Assembly: GCA_900545175.1 (NCBI GenBank)
Contig: UQYF01000029.1
Location: forward strand, 1 to 35,264
Length of the DNA stretch: 35,264 nt
Origin: an uncultured Eubacteriales bacterium
GTDB taxonomy: Bacteria > Bacillota > Clostridia > Lachnospirales > Lachnospiraceae
Direction: 5' to 3'
In this document: positions 7,843 to 15,836 of the stretch, one piece after another
Numbering within the stretch: the first letter of the stretch is position 1
How the letters are laid out: each line of letters starts with the position of its first letter
Made by a program: the position numbers and the translations under genes
Notes under the pieces: model-generated
Databases searched by the model: none
What the model was told of the DNA's origin: nothing
What the model saw: the letters and a program-made list of their open reading frames with translations, nothing else

Positions 7843-7884
7843 GAAGAGAAAATAATGTTTCACGTGAAACATTATTTTCTCTTC
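7843..7884. promoter_or_regulatory. parS site 3 at the centre of a 42-bp perfect palindrome
   Basis: The exact parS core TGTTTCACGTGAAACA is at 7856-7871. The symmetry continues without mismatch for 13 more bases on each side (GAAGAGAAAATAA on the left and its complement on the right), giving a perfect 42-bp palindrome at 7843-7884. The other two perfect sites in this window extend their symmetry only to about 18 and 20 bases. It could combine a ParB site with a cruciform or a transcript hairpin, though no T-run follows. Confidence 0.9.
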
Positions 7885-8227
7885 ACAAATTCATCAAAAA
7901 ATGTATTCAATATCGTTATTTATGTCTCTTAATACTTTTCTGCCAATTAACCTTCCCGAGCTTACTGCTCATCCGCTAATCAATATTATATATCTAATAA
8001 ATACTTAACCTAAGCTACAACTACTCTATAAACTTCCAAGCTTACACCGTAAGTTTACGTTCATTGCGATATGAACATAATTTATTCAAGAGTTATATCA
8101 TTTATTCTATCATTTTATAACTTCTCTTGTTATTATTTATTAAACAATACATTTATAAGCACTTATTTGTAAATAAAATCCAACATCCATCAATCATGCC
8201 GTTTATGACTTCCGGCAATCAATCTGC
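7885..8227. other. AT-rich gap with no supported gene
   Basis: Between the palindromic parS and the response regulator gene I see no coding region, tRNA or strong promoter. A weak GCCG...CGGC pairing near 8199-8216 lies just past the response regulator stop on the minus strand and might contribute to its 3' end. Confidence 0.4.
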
Positions 8228-8875
8228 TTAATATGATATTTTAATCAGATTATTCTTAATCGCAAACACTGCTGCCTGCGTTCTATCAGATACCGATATT
8301 TTCTTAAAAATGTTGGATACATGGTTCTTGACTGTTCGCTCACTGATATTAAGCCTGCTTGCAATTTCTTTATTGAAAAGTCCTTCTGCAAGAAGCTTAA
8401 GCACATCAATCTCTCTTCTGGTCAAATCATTCAACTTATCCATAGCAGTGTCACGCACTGAGACTGTCTCGCTCAGTATAGGCTGCAATTCCGGCTGGAT
8501 ATAAAATTCACCGTTATATACCGCATGAATTGCCTTTCTGAGAGCTACCGAATCCGATTTTTTTAATATATATCCGTCACACCCCATATCTACAGCCTTC
8601 ATCAATGAATCCGGACTATCGTTGGCAGTAAGAAAAAGAACCTTTGAATTGACCTTCTGGTCTCTCATTATCTCAAGAACCTTAAGGCCGTCAAGGTTAG
8701 GCATATTGATATCCAGCAAAACAACATTCGGATTCATCTTGTTAACTGCGTTAAGGCACTCATATCCGTCTGATGCCTCCGCAATTACATCAATGTCACC
8801 TGTATTGTCAAGAATACATTTTACACCCTCTCTTACTATTGTATGATCATCTGCAATTAAAACATTAATCGGCAT
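8228..8875 (-). CDS. NarL/FixJ-type response regulator, orphan
   Basis: A 215-residue two-component response regulator. The receiver domain (about 1-120) keeps the acidic pocket D9/D10, phospho-acceptor D55 in LLDINMP, T83 and K105. The C-terminal LuxR-type DNA-binding domain (about 150-212) contains LTRREIDVLKLLAEGLFNKEIA and the recognition helix ISERTVKNHVSNIFKK. Phosphorylation should promote dimerisation and DNA binding. The start is set by a strong AAGGAGGAGAG site. No histidine kinase gene is adjacent, so the partner and the regulon cannot be deduced here. Domain call is firm; role is unknown. Confidence 0.9.
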   Translation of the reverse strand: MPINVLIADDHTIVREGVKCILDNTGDIDVIAEASDGYECLNAVNKMNPNVVLLDINMPNLDGLKVLEIMRDQKVNSKVLFLTANDSPDSLMKAVDMGCDGYILKKSDSVALRKAIHAVYNGEFYIQPELQPILSETVSVRDTAMDKLNDLTRREIDVLKLLAEGLFNKEIASRLNISERTVKNHVSNIFKKISVSDRTQAAVFAIKNNLIKISY

Positions 8876-9538
8876 CTATACTCTCCTCCTTCAACATACC
8901 GGTATACTTAAATATAAGCATACCTTGGTACATTACAATGCATAAATAGTCTAATTTTAGAATCTTATCTATTATGCAAACTGTACAATATTCCCACGTT
9001 CAATTAATTTAAGTTATAATCTGTCTCTTGTGAATCATTTTTAACACCAATATTATATTTAGAATTATTTTATGTTATTCTACATTTGTAAACGTACCAT
9101 ATAGTTTAACCAAAATAAAACCATAGTTAAAAGCAATTCTCACTCAAAAGGTTGAACTCTTCAATTTATCACTCTGAAGTAATATTAATTAGTAAATTCG
9201 TCCTATAATATATAATTATATACTAAAAAACATATTTTGAAAAGCAAATAATTAAAAAAGCCTTTTATTTAATTGCCTTATAAAGTTCGGGTGTCAAAAC
9301 ATACTATCCGTATATACTAATGGCAGGCTGCAATTTTCTTATAATCATGCTTGTCATGCAAATTATAATATATTATACTATCCTTATGATAATTAGTGCA
9401 AAAATGAATCTTATATTACATAATTAATAAGCTTTATGTAATGAATTTTCCACAATGAATTTTATGCAATAAAATGTGCCGCTCAATTATCAACTAAATC
9501 TAAACCATATGTTATTTTTTTGCGAAATGGAGGCTGTT
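8876..9538. other. 660-bp AT-rich intergenic region
   Basis: This is a divergent gap between the response regulator (minus) and the hydrolase (plus), so both promoters should be here. It is very AT-rich, and several TATAAT-like strings occur without a convincing -35 partner. An AATTAAA...TTTAATT pairing near 9250-9275 is imperfect. I see no coding sequence or structured RNA. Confidence 0.4.
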
Positions 9539-10513
9539 ATGAGTACCAAAAAAAATAAACACCCGCTTTTAAAAGCTGCCGGTCTCGCACTTGGCTGCAT
9601 GGCAGTATATAATACACTTGAATATAAAAAAGCAACATCAGGTAATTCTAACCATCGCGAGGACTGCCGTGTATATACAGGCCGCTTCGGTGACATATAT
9701 TATAAGCATTACGGAAGCGGAAGCCCTGTAATACTTATTCATGCACTTGAACCATCGGCTAATATGTCCGAATGGCTTCCTGCTGCCGCAAAGCTGTCTC
9801 AGTCACATTCCGTATATGTCATCGACCTTCCGGGCTGTGGCTTCTCTGACAAGAACATTGTTGACTACTCCATATACATGTATGCTCTCGCTGTCAATGA
9901 CTTTGTCAAGACCAGAATATGCCGCCGTCACGATACTTCATCCTGTGTCTATGCTGCAGCGACATCAACTTCAGCGGCAATACTTATCTGTGCAGCTTTA
10001 ATAAATCCACAGCTTTATTCAAGTCTTGCCTTTATCAATCCTACCGCAATGGAAAGCACTTACTGCAACATGTCGACAAGACCTGCCTTTGCAAAGGCTC
10101 TCCGCGCAGTATACAGCACACCTGTTATCGGCTCATTTATGTACAATCTTGAATACAACAAAAATGCTATCAAAAAAAAGCTGTCAAATATACCGGGACT
10201 TAGCGATGATAAACGTATTAAGCTTGCCGACTCCATGTACGAAGCTGCACACACAGGCGGTTATTACGGACGCTTTCTGCTTGCAAGCATACACGGCAAC
10301 CTGTTAAATTCCGATATCAGAAGAATGCTTAAGAAGCTCTCTACTCCGGTTCTTATTGTAACGGGCACCGCCGATAAGCAGGCAAAAAAGGCACTTGCAA
10401 CCTTCGATATCGAGAAGGACAATATTTCATCCGTTCTGTTCGAAGATATCAGTGCCCCACAGTTTGAATGTCCTGATGAGCTTGCCATAACACTTGACAA
10501 ATTTTTTGAATAA
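9539..10513 (+). CDS. Alpha/beta-hydrolase fold protein, catalytic residues degenerate
   Basis: The 324-residue protein has an N-terminal hydrophobic segment (about 9-24, possible membrane anchor) followed by an alpha/beta-hydrolase fold: VILIHALEPSANMSEW, VYVIDLPGCGFSDKN (94-106), an ATSTSA elbow (141-146) where G-x-S-x-G is usual, and VLIVTGTADKQ (D279). The final catalytic histidine is missing: the usual G-H-x-P-Q-x-E-x-P reads I-S-A-P-Q-F-E-C-P (304-312), with S305 in the His place. The usual HG oxyanion motif is HA. It may be a non-enzymatic or altered member. The start at 9539 is set by ATGGAGG seven bases upstream. It runs head-on to replication and converges on rsmG. Confidence 0.75.
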   Translation: MSTKKNKHPLLKAAGLALGCMAVYNTLEYKKATSGNSNHREDCRVYTGRFGDIYYKHYGSGSPVILIHALEPSANMSEWLPAAAKLSQSHSVYVIDLPGCGFSDKNIVDYSIYMYALAVNDFVKTRICRRHDTSSCVYAAATSTSAAILICAALINPQLYSSLAFINPTAMESTYCNMSTRPAFAKALRAVYSTPVIGSFMYNLEYNKNAIKKKLSNIPGLSDDKRIKLADSMYEAAHTGGYYGRFLLASIHGNLLNSDIRRMLKKLSTPVLIVTGTADKQAKKALATFDIEKDNISSVLFEDISAPQFECPDELAITLDKFFE

Positions 10514-10516
10514 GCT

Positions 10517-10556
10517 TGATTACGGTCAGCTCCGGAAGACACACTGACCATAATCA
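10517..10556. terminator. Hairpin between convergent hydrolase and rsmG genes
   Basis: TGATTACGGTCAG and CTGACCATAATCA pair with one mismatch around a 14-base loop. It lies between the stop of the plus-strand hydrolase gene (10513) and the stop of rsmG (10573), so it can serve both. T-runs are poor on both strands. Confidence 0.45.
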
Positions 10557-10572
10557 TCAAAATAATTCCGCT

Positions 10573-11283
10573 CTATAGCGGCTCCTTAGACGGCAGTCCG
10601 GCCTTTCTTGGATATTTCTTGGAAGTGGCTGCCGTCTTTTTTATTACGACAAATGTTCTGTCGATATCCGTGTCAGGCAATGTAAGCTTGTGAACTTCCT
10701 TAATCTCACCGCCTAAGAGCTTTATCGCTCGCTCAGATGCCTTAAGCTCCTCGTCAAGCTGTCCCGCCTTATATGATATGAATACTCCTCCAACTTTCAC
10801 ATATGGAAGACAGTATTCACTAAGTGTCGACAAATTTGCGACAGCGCGCGATACGCATACATCAAATGCTTCACGATAATTCTTATCCCTTGCGTAATCC
10901 TCAGCTCTTCCATGAAGTGTTTCAATTCCATCCAACGAATTGATTCTTATGACTTCGTCCAAGAACTTAATTCTCTTATTAAGTGAATCAAGAAGAGTGA
11001 ATCTCGTATCCGGATACATAATCTTTAGCGGAATACCCGGAAAACCTGCTCCCGTACCGATATCCACAACACGATCTGTTTTTTTGAATGAATATACACA
11101 ATTCACAGCAAGGCTGTCCACAAAATGTTTAATAACAACCTCATTGTACTCTGTTATCCCTGTGAGATTCATAAATTCGTTCCACTCACATAGAATTTTA
11201 TGAAAATTATTAAGCTGCTCACACTGTAAATCACTCGGCTCACAGCCTATCTTCTTTAGATTTTCCCTCAAAAAATCTGCCAT
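10573..11283 (-). CDS. rsmG: 16S rRNA (guanine527-N7)-methyltransferase RsmG
   Basis: RsmG (GidB) puts the N7 methyl group on G527 of 16S rRNA using S-adenosylmethionine. The 236-residue protein contains NLTGITEYNEVVIKHFVDSLA (39-59), the SAM-binding loop VDIGTGAGFPGIPLK (73-87), VSRAVANL and the C-terminal YPRKAGLPSKEPL, all diagnostic. The start could be TTG 11286 or ATG 11283; I prefer the ATG, eight bases after GGAG. It follows mnmG by about 90 bases on the same strand, the usual mnmE-mnmG-rsmG order. Confidence 0.95.
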   Translation of the reverse strand: MADFLRENLKKIGCEPSDLQCEQLNNFHKILCEWNEFMNLTGITEYNEVVIKHFVDSLAVNCVYSFKKTDRVVDIGTGAGFPGIPLKIMYPDTRFTLLDSLNKRIKFLDEVIRINSLDGIETLHGRAEDYARDKNYREAFDVCVSRAVANLSTLSEYCLPYVKVGGVFISYKAGQLDEELKASERAIKLLGGEIKEVHKLTLPDTDIDRTFVVIKKTAATSKKYPRKAGLPSKEPL

Positions 11284-11374
11284 CAATGACTCTCCTTACA
11301 GTTTCTATTCTTATATATCTAATTGCACAACGTCCGGCTTTTAAATATATAGTTTTGCAAACGGATAGCTCTTC

Positions 11375-13255
11375 TTATCTCCTGCTCTCAAGGTACACCA
11401 ACAGCACCGTTATGTCCGCCGGTGACACTCCTGATATTCTCGATGCCTGACCTATTGAGCGCGGTCTGAAGCTTTTTAGCTTCTGTCTGGCTTCAAGGCG
11501 GAGACTTCCAACCTCATCATAGTCTATATCATCCGGTATAAGCTTCTTCTCAAGCTTCTTAAAATGCTCTACCTGCCTTAATTCTCTTTCGATATACCCC
11601 TGATATTTTATATTTATATTTACCTGCTCTATGACATCCCACGGAAGAGGCTTTCTGTCCTTGTCAAGCTCTGCTATGGCATCATAATCAAGCTCAGGAC
11701 GCTTTATAATGTCGGCAAGCGAAACGCCGTTGTTGAGAGCTGTGCTGTTATGTCTTGCAAGAAAATCACACACTTCATTCGTTCCGCCTATCATCACCAT
11801 GCCAAGGCGCTTTATCTCAGCATCAATAGCTCTTCTCTTTTGTTCAACCTTCTCATATCTCTCATCCGATATAAGGCCTATATCATGCCCTTTTGCCGAG
11901 AGACGCAGGTCAGCATTGTCCTGTCTTAAAAGAAGCCTGTATTCAGCTCTTGAAGTCATCATTCTGTAAGGCTCTGAGCTCTCCTTAGTCACAAGGTCAT
12001 CAATCAGGACACCTATATACGCCTCCGAACGGTCAAGTATCAACGGCTCTCTGCAAAGAAGCTTCATCGCGGCGTTGATGCCTGCGACAAGTCCCTGCAC
12101 CGCTGCCTCCTCATAGCCTGAACTTCCGTTTATCTGTCCACCCGAAAAAAGTCCATGTATATTTTTAAATTCAAGCGATGCCTTAAGTTCAACCGGATTG
12201 ATGCAGTCATACTCTATCGCATAGGCATTTCTCACGATTTTTACATTTTCAAGTCCCGGTACGGTGCGGTACATTGCATACTGTACATCCTCCGGAAGTG
12301 AGCTTGACATGCCTCCAAGATACATCTCATTGGTATAATTGCCTTCCGGCTCAACAAAAACCTGATGCCTGTCCTTATCGGCAAACCTCACAACCTTATC
12401 CTCAATGGATGGGCAGTAGCGAGGCCCTGTTCCCTCTATTTTTCCCGAATAGAGCGGTGAGCGGTCAAGATTCTCCCTTATTATCCTATGAGTCTCCTCG
12501 TTAGTGTATGTAAGATAGCAGGAAGCCTGCTCCTTCTGTATATCATCAGGATTGGTTGTAAATGAAAATGGTACAATATGCTTATCGCCAAACTGCTCCT
12601 CCATCTTGGAAAAATCGATGGAACGTCTGTCCACACGCGCCGGAGTACCCGTCTTAAAGCGTCTTATCTCTATTCCAAGCCTTTTTAATGCATCGGTAAG
12701 ATGATTGGCTGCCTGAAGTCCATTAGGGCCTGTATAGCTGCTCACATCGCCGTATATACATCTTGCTTTGAGATATGTTCCTGTACACAGCACAACAGCT
12801 CTACAGTGGTATACTGCGCCCGAATATGTCTTTACTCCTGTAATATTCCTGTCGTCATCCGTGAGAATATCCGCTACTTCTGCCTGACGTATTGTAAGAT
12901 GCTCCGTATTTTCAAGTGTTCTTCTCATCTGTCTGCTGTACTCAGACTTATCTGCCTGTGCGCGCAGCGAATGTACCGCCGGACCTTTCGAGCTGTTAAG
13001 CATCTTCGACTGGATAAACGTCTTGTCGATATTCTTTCCCATCTCACCGCCAAGTGCATCAAGCTCCCTTACAAGATGTCCCTTGGAGCTTCCTCCAATA
13101 TTCGGATTACATGGCATAAGTGCAATGCTCTCAACGCTCACTGTAAACATAATTGTCTCAAGCCCCAATCTGGCACATGCAAGCGCTGCTTCACATCCGG
13201 CATGACCGGCCCCGACAATCACAACATCATAATTTTCTTCAAGATAATTTCCCAT
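11375..13255 (-). CDS. mnmG: tRNA uridine-5-carboxymethylaminomethyl synthesis enzyme MnmG
   Basis: MnmG (GidA) is an FAD-dependent enzyme which with MnmE modifies the wobble uridine (cmnm5U) of certain tRNAs using methylene-THF and glycine. The 626 residues show the Rossmann FAD motif VVIVGAGHAGCEAA (11-24), then CNPNIGGSSKGHLVRELDALGG, FKTGTPARVD, GLFSGGQINGSSGYEEAAVQGLVAG and the C-terminal RPRSIGQASRISGVSPADI. I took the ATG at 13255 because the conserved N-terminus begins there; an in-frame GTG at 13279 adds eight unlikely residues. It lies between mnmE and rsmG, all on one strand. Confidence 0.95.
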   Translation of the reverse strand: MGNYLEENYDVVIVGAGHAGCEAALACARLGLETIMFTVSVESIALMPCNPNIGGSSKGHLVRELDALGGEMGKNIDKTFIQSKMLNSSKGPAVHSLRAQADKSEYSRQMRRTLENTEHLTIRQAEVADILTDDDRNITGVKTYSGAVYHCRAVVLCTGTYLKARCIYGDVSSYTGPNGLQAANHLTDALKRLGIEIRRFKTGTPARVDRRSIDFSKMEEQFGDKHIVPFSFTTNPDDIQKEQASCYLTYTNEETHRIIRENLDRSPLYSGKIEGTGPRYCPSIEDKVVRFADKDRHQVFVEPEGNYTNEMYLGGMSSSLPEDVQYAMYRTVPGLENVKIVRNAYAIEYDCINPVELKASLEFKNIHGLFSGGQINGSSGYEEAAVQGLVAGINAAMKLLCREPLILDRSEAYIGVLIDDLVTKESSEPYRMMTSRAEYRLLLRQDNADLRLSAKGHDIGLISDERYEKVEQKRRAIDAEIKRLGMVMIGGTNEVCDFLARHNSTALNNGVSLADIIKRPELDYDAIAELDKDRKPLPWDVIEQVNINIKYQGYIERELRQVEHFKKLEKKLIPDDIDYDEVGSLRLEARQKLKSFRPRSIGQASRISGVSPADITVLLVYLESRR

Positions 13256-13335
13256 TTTCTTACCTGTGCAAAATAACACAGCCTCTCTTTTTATTTTATA
13301 AATGCTTTTTTAACTAAAGTAAAAACAACATTCCG

Positions 13336-14721
13336 CTATTTTCCCATGCAGAACTTACTGAAAATCTCATTTACGAGATCCTCCTCAACAGCTTCTCCGA
13401 TTATCTTCCCAAGCTCCTCATAAGCATTCATAAGGTCAATCGTGAGCAAATCTTCGGGTACCGCCATGCTTATTCCATCCTTGACAAGCCTCAGGCTCTC
13501 TCCCGCCTGATTAAGCGCATCCTTCTGCCTTGCTCTTGTTATCATCACTTCGTCATTATATGAAAGCTCTCCTCCGATAAACATCTCTTCAAGCTTTTTC
13601 TCAAGTTCATCAATCCCTGACTGTTCCTTAGCCGAGATATTTATAACAGGACAATCGATAAAGCTCTTTATATCGTTCTCGTCCGTCTTGGTGTCGAGGT
13701 CTGACTTATTTAAAAGTACGATGACTTTTCCTGCCACACCTTCATTAATCATGGATATTATATCCATATCATTGTCATCAAGCTTTGTCGAGCTGTCAAC
13801 CACATATATTATGAGGTCGGCATCCTTTGCAAATCTTCTCGACTTATCCACACCAAGCTTTTCCACAATATCCTCAGTCTGTCTTATACCCGCTGTATCT
13901 ATGAGCTTTAGTATGATTCCATGGATGTTTATCTGCTCTTCAAGAGTATCCCTTGTAGTGCCTGCAATGTCCGTAACTATGGCTCTTTCCTCACCTAATA
14001 AGGTATTTAGAAGGCTTGACTTTCCGGCATTTGGCTTACCAAGTATTACAGTCTTTACACCCTCGGTGAATATCTTACCGTTATCAACACTTGTCAACAA
14101 CTTATCCACAGCATTTATCCACTTATCCACATAGTTATCCAACTTATCCACAAAGTTATCCAGACTGATGTGCTCAGGATCGTCCAAAGCCGCCTCTATA
14201 AAGGCAATATTGTAAATCAGCTCCTCACGGATTTTTTTAATCTCTGTGGATAACCTTCCGTTTAACATGTTGACAGAGCTTTTTAACGCATAGCTGTTTT
14301 TCGCATTGATTACATCGATAACAGCTTCAGCCTGAGTCAAATCTATCCTTCCGTTAAGAAATGCCCTCTTCGTAAATTCTCCCGGCTCTGCTGCCCTGGC
14401 ACCGTTTTTTAACACAAGTTCAAGTATCCTTCGCGTCACATATGCACCGCCATGACAGTCAATCTCAACGACATTCTCCCTTGTATAAGTGTTCGGAGCT
14501 TTCATTACAAGCACAAGTGCCTCATCAATAAGCTCCTCTTTGTCATATATATGTCCATAATGAGCCATATGGCTCTTAGATTCAGCTAATTTTCTCTTGT
14601 TCTTTCCTTTAAAAACCTTATCCGCAATTTCAATCGCAGCATCACCGCTTATTCTGACAATACCAATTCCCGCATTGCCCATTCCTGTTGCAATGGCTGC
14701 AATTGTCTCACGACTCTCCAT
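13336..14721 (-). CDS. mnmE: tRNA modification GTPase MnmE
   Basis: MnmE (TrmE) is the GTPase partner of MnmG in wobble-uridine modification. The 461 residues include the folate-binding N-domain (about 1-118: ETIAAIATGMGNAGIGIVR, then GAYVTRRILE), a helical domain, the G domain (GKPNAGKSS at 228-236, DTAGIR, NKSD, SAKEQ) and the C-terminal CMGK, a close version of the usual CxGK. The ATG at 14721 is eight bases after GGAG; a GTG six bases upstream is less well placed. Residues 187-214 form an odd heptad run (VDK at 191, 198, 205; VDN at 212), whose DNA is an array of DnaA boxes; see the separate entry. Confidence 0.95.
   Translation of the reverse strand: MESRETIAAIATGMGNAGIGIVRISGDAAIEIADKVFKGKNKRKLAESKSHMAHYGHIYDKEELIDEALVLVMKAPNTYTRENVVEIDCHGGAYVTRRILELVLKNGARAAEPGEFTKRAFLNGRIDLTQAEAVIDVINAKNSYALKSSVNMLNGRLSTEIKKIREELIYNIAFIEAALDDPEHISLDNFVDKLDNYVDKWINAVDKLLTSVDNGKIFTEGVKTVILGKPNAGKSSLLNTLLGEERAIVTDIAGTTRDTLEEQINIHGIILKLIDTAGIRQTEDIVEKLGVDKSRRFAKDADLIIYVVDSSTKLDDNDMDIISMINEGVAGKVIVLLNKSDLDTKTDENDIKSFIDCPVINISAKEQSGIDELEKKLEEMFIGGELSYNDEVMITRARQKDALNQAGESLRLVKDGISMAVPEDLLTIDLMNAYEELGKIIGEAVEEDLVNEIFSKFCMGK
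14081..14253. promoter_or_regulatory. DnaA-box array embedded in mnmE
   Basis: On the plus strand TTATCCACA, the DnaA consensus, occurs perfectly at 14102, 14123 and 14144, with TTATCAACA at 14081, so four sites are exactly 21 bp apart. Between and around them are TTGTCAACA (14091), TTATCCACT (14115), TTATCCAAC (14135) and TTATCCAGA (14156). A further perfect box in the opposite direction is at 14245-14253. The area lies about 4.5 kb from dnaA, inside a coding sequence. DnaA binding is inferred from the consensus; the function is unknown (titration site, origin auxiliary site or regulatory site). Confidence 0.75.
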
Positions 14722-14871
14722 ACTCACTTCTCCAATTAATATATTTGTGACATCTTATTGATGCCTAAGTTTCCGGTTCAAATGCATTATGATGCAGGTG
14801 CAGACGGCTTTTTTACCTTTTGCATCCGGCACTATCATATTTTTTGCATAAACATGCTCTGTAAATTTAAA

Positions 14872-14905
14872 AAGATGTGCACATATTCGCATATGCACAC
14901 ATCTT
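14872..14905 (-). terminator. Terminator after jag
   Basis: On the minus strand AAGATGTG and CACATCTT form the base of a stem extended by CATAT/ATATG, followed directly by TTTAAATTT. It lies about 40 bases past the jag stop and separates the rpmH-rnpA-yidD-yidC-jag unit from mnmE. Confidence 0.6.
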
Positions 14906-14942
14906 GATAATATGTTACTTTTTATTCTAATGCAAGAATATT

Positions 14943-15818
14943 TTATACATTTTTTCTTAAATATACAACTACATGGCGGAATGGCTCTTCGCCTTCACTT
15001 CTTGTAGCTACATACTTGTCATTCTGAAGAGCAGAATGGATGATTCTTCTCTCGTATGGATTCATAGGTTCAAGTGAAACAGGCTTTCTGGTTCTCTTAA
15101 CCTTATATGCAATATTCTTTGCGAGAGACTCAAGTGTCTCTTTTCTTCTTGCACGATAGTTCTCTGTATCTAGCTTGACACGGAAATAACCATCTGCTTC
15201 TTTGTTGGCAACAAGACTTACAAGGTACTGTAATGAGTCAAGTGTCTGACCTCTCTTACCGATAAGAACACCCATATTCTCACCGACAAGCTCGATATCG
15301 ACAGAGCCTTCATTCTCATCAATAACAACCTTGACTTCTGCCTGCATTCCCATAGCATTTAATACATCGCCAAGGAACTTCTTGATTGCAGGCTCCATGT
15401 CAGCTCCGGCAACCGGCTTCTTTGAAAACTTATTATTTTCTGTGGCTTCTGTATTTTCAACAGGTACACTCTTAACCTGTACAGGCTTCTCCTCCTGAAC
15501 CGGCTTAACATTCTCAGGAGCGCTCTTAGTCTCATGCTTAGGTACATAATTATCTTTCTTAGGCTCAGGCTTTTTTGCAGCAACAGGCTTATCCTCACGC
15601 TTTGTTTCAGTGACATTCTTAACTGCCTGCTCGAACTCATCCTCTTTTTGTGCAATACGAACCTTGATTACAGCCGGGCGGCTGTTGATTCCTAAGAATC
15701 CTTTACTTCCCTTATCAACTACCTCATATTCAAGCTTATCGCTTGTAACAGATAGCTTAATAGTCGCATTAGTAATGGCTTCGTCTACCGTTTTACCGGT
15801 AATCTCTATATATTCCAT
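14943..15818 (-). CDS. jag: RNA-binding protein Jag/KhpB
   Basis: Jag (also KhpB, EloR) is a cytoplasmic RNA-binding protein linked to cell elongation and regularly placed after yidC. The 291 residues show the Jag-N domain (EYIEITGKTVDEAITNA... SKGFLGINSRPAVIKV, 2-54), a long charged low-complexity linker (about 60-140, rich in Lys, Glu, Pro, Val), a KH domain with the GKRG loop (187-190), and a C-terminal R3H domain (about 224-291, with ERRIIH). A GGAGGATAAG site just before the start overlaps the end of yidC, so translation is probably coupled. Confidence 0.92.
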   Translation of the reverse strand: MEYIEITGKTVDEAITNATIKLSVTSDKLEYEVVDKGSKGFLGINSRPAVIKVRIAQKEDEFEQAVKNVTETKREDKPVAAKKPEPKKDNYVPKHETKSAPENVKPVQEEKPVQVKSVPVENTEATENNKFSKKPVAGADMEPAIKKFLGDVLNAMGMQAEVKVVIDENEGSVDIELVGENMGVLIGKRGQTLDSLQYLVSLVANKEADGYFRVKLDTENYRARRKETLESLAKNIAYKVKRTRKPVSLEPMNPYERRIIHSALQNDKYVATRSEGEEPFRHVVVYLRKNV

Positions 15819-15836
15819 GATACTTATCCTCCAATA

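Noticed and set aside
13688..14134. 148-codon frame on the plus strand across mnmE
   Set aside because: Antisense shadow of mnmE, rich in serine and leucine, with no ribosome site.
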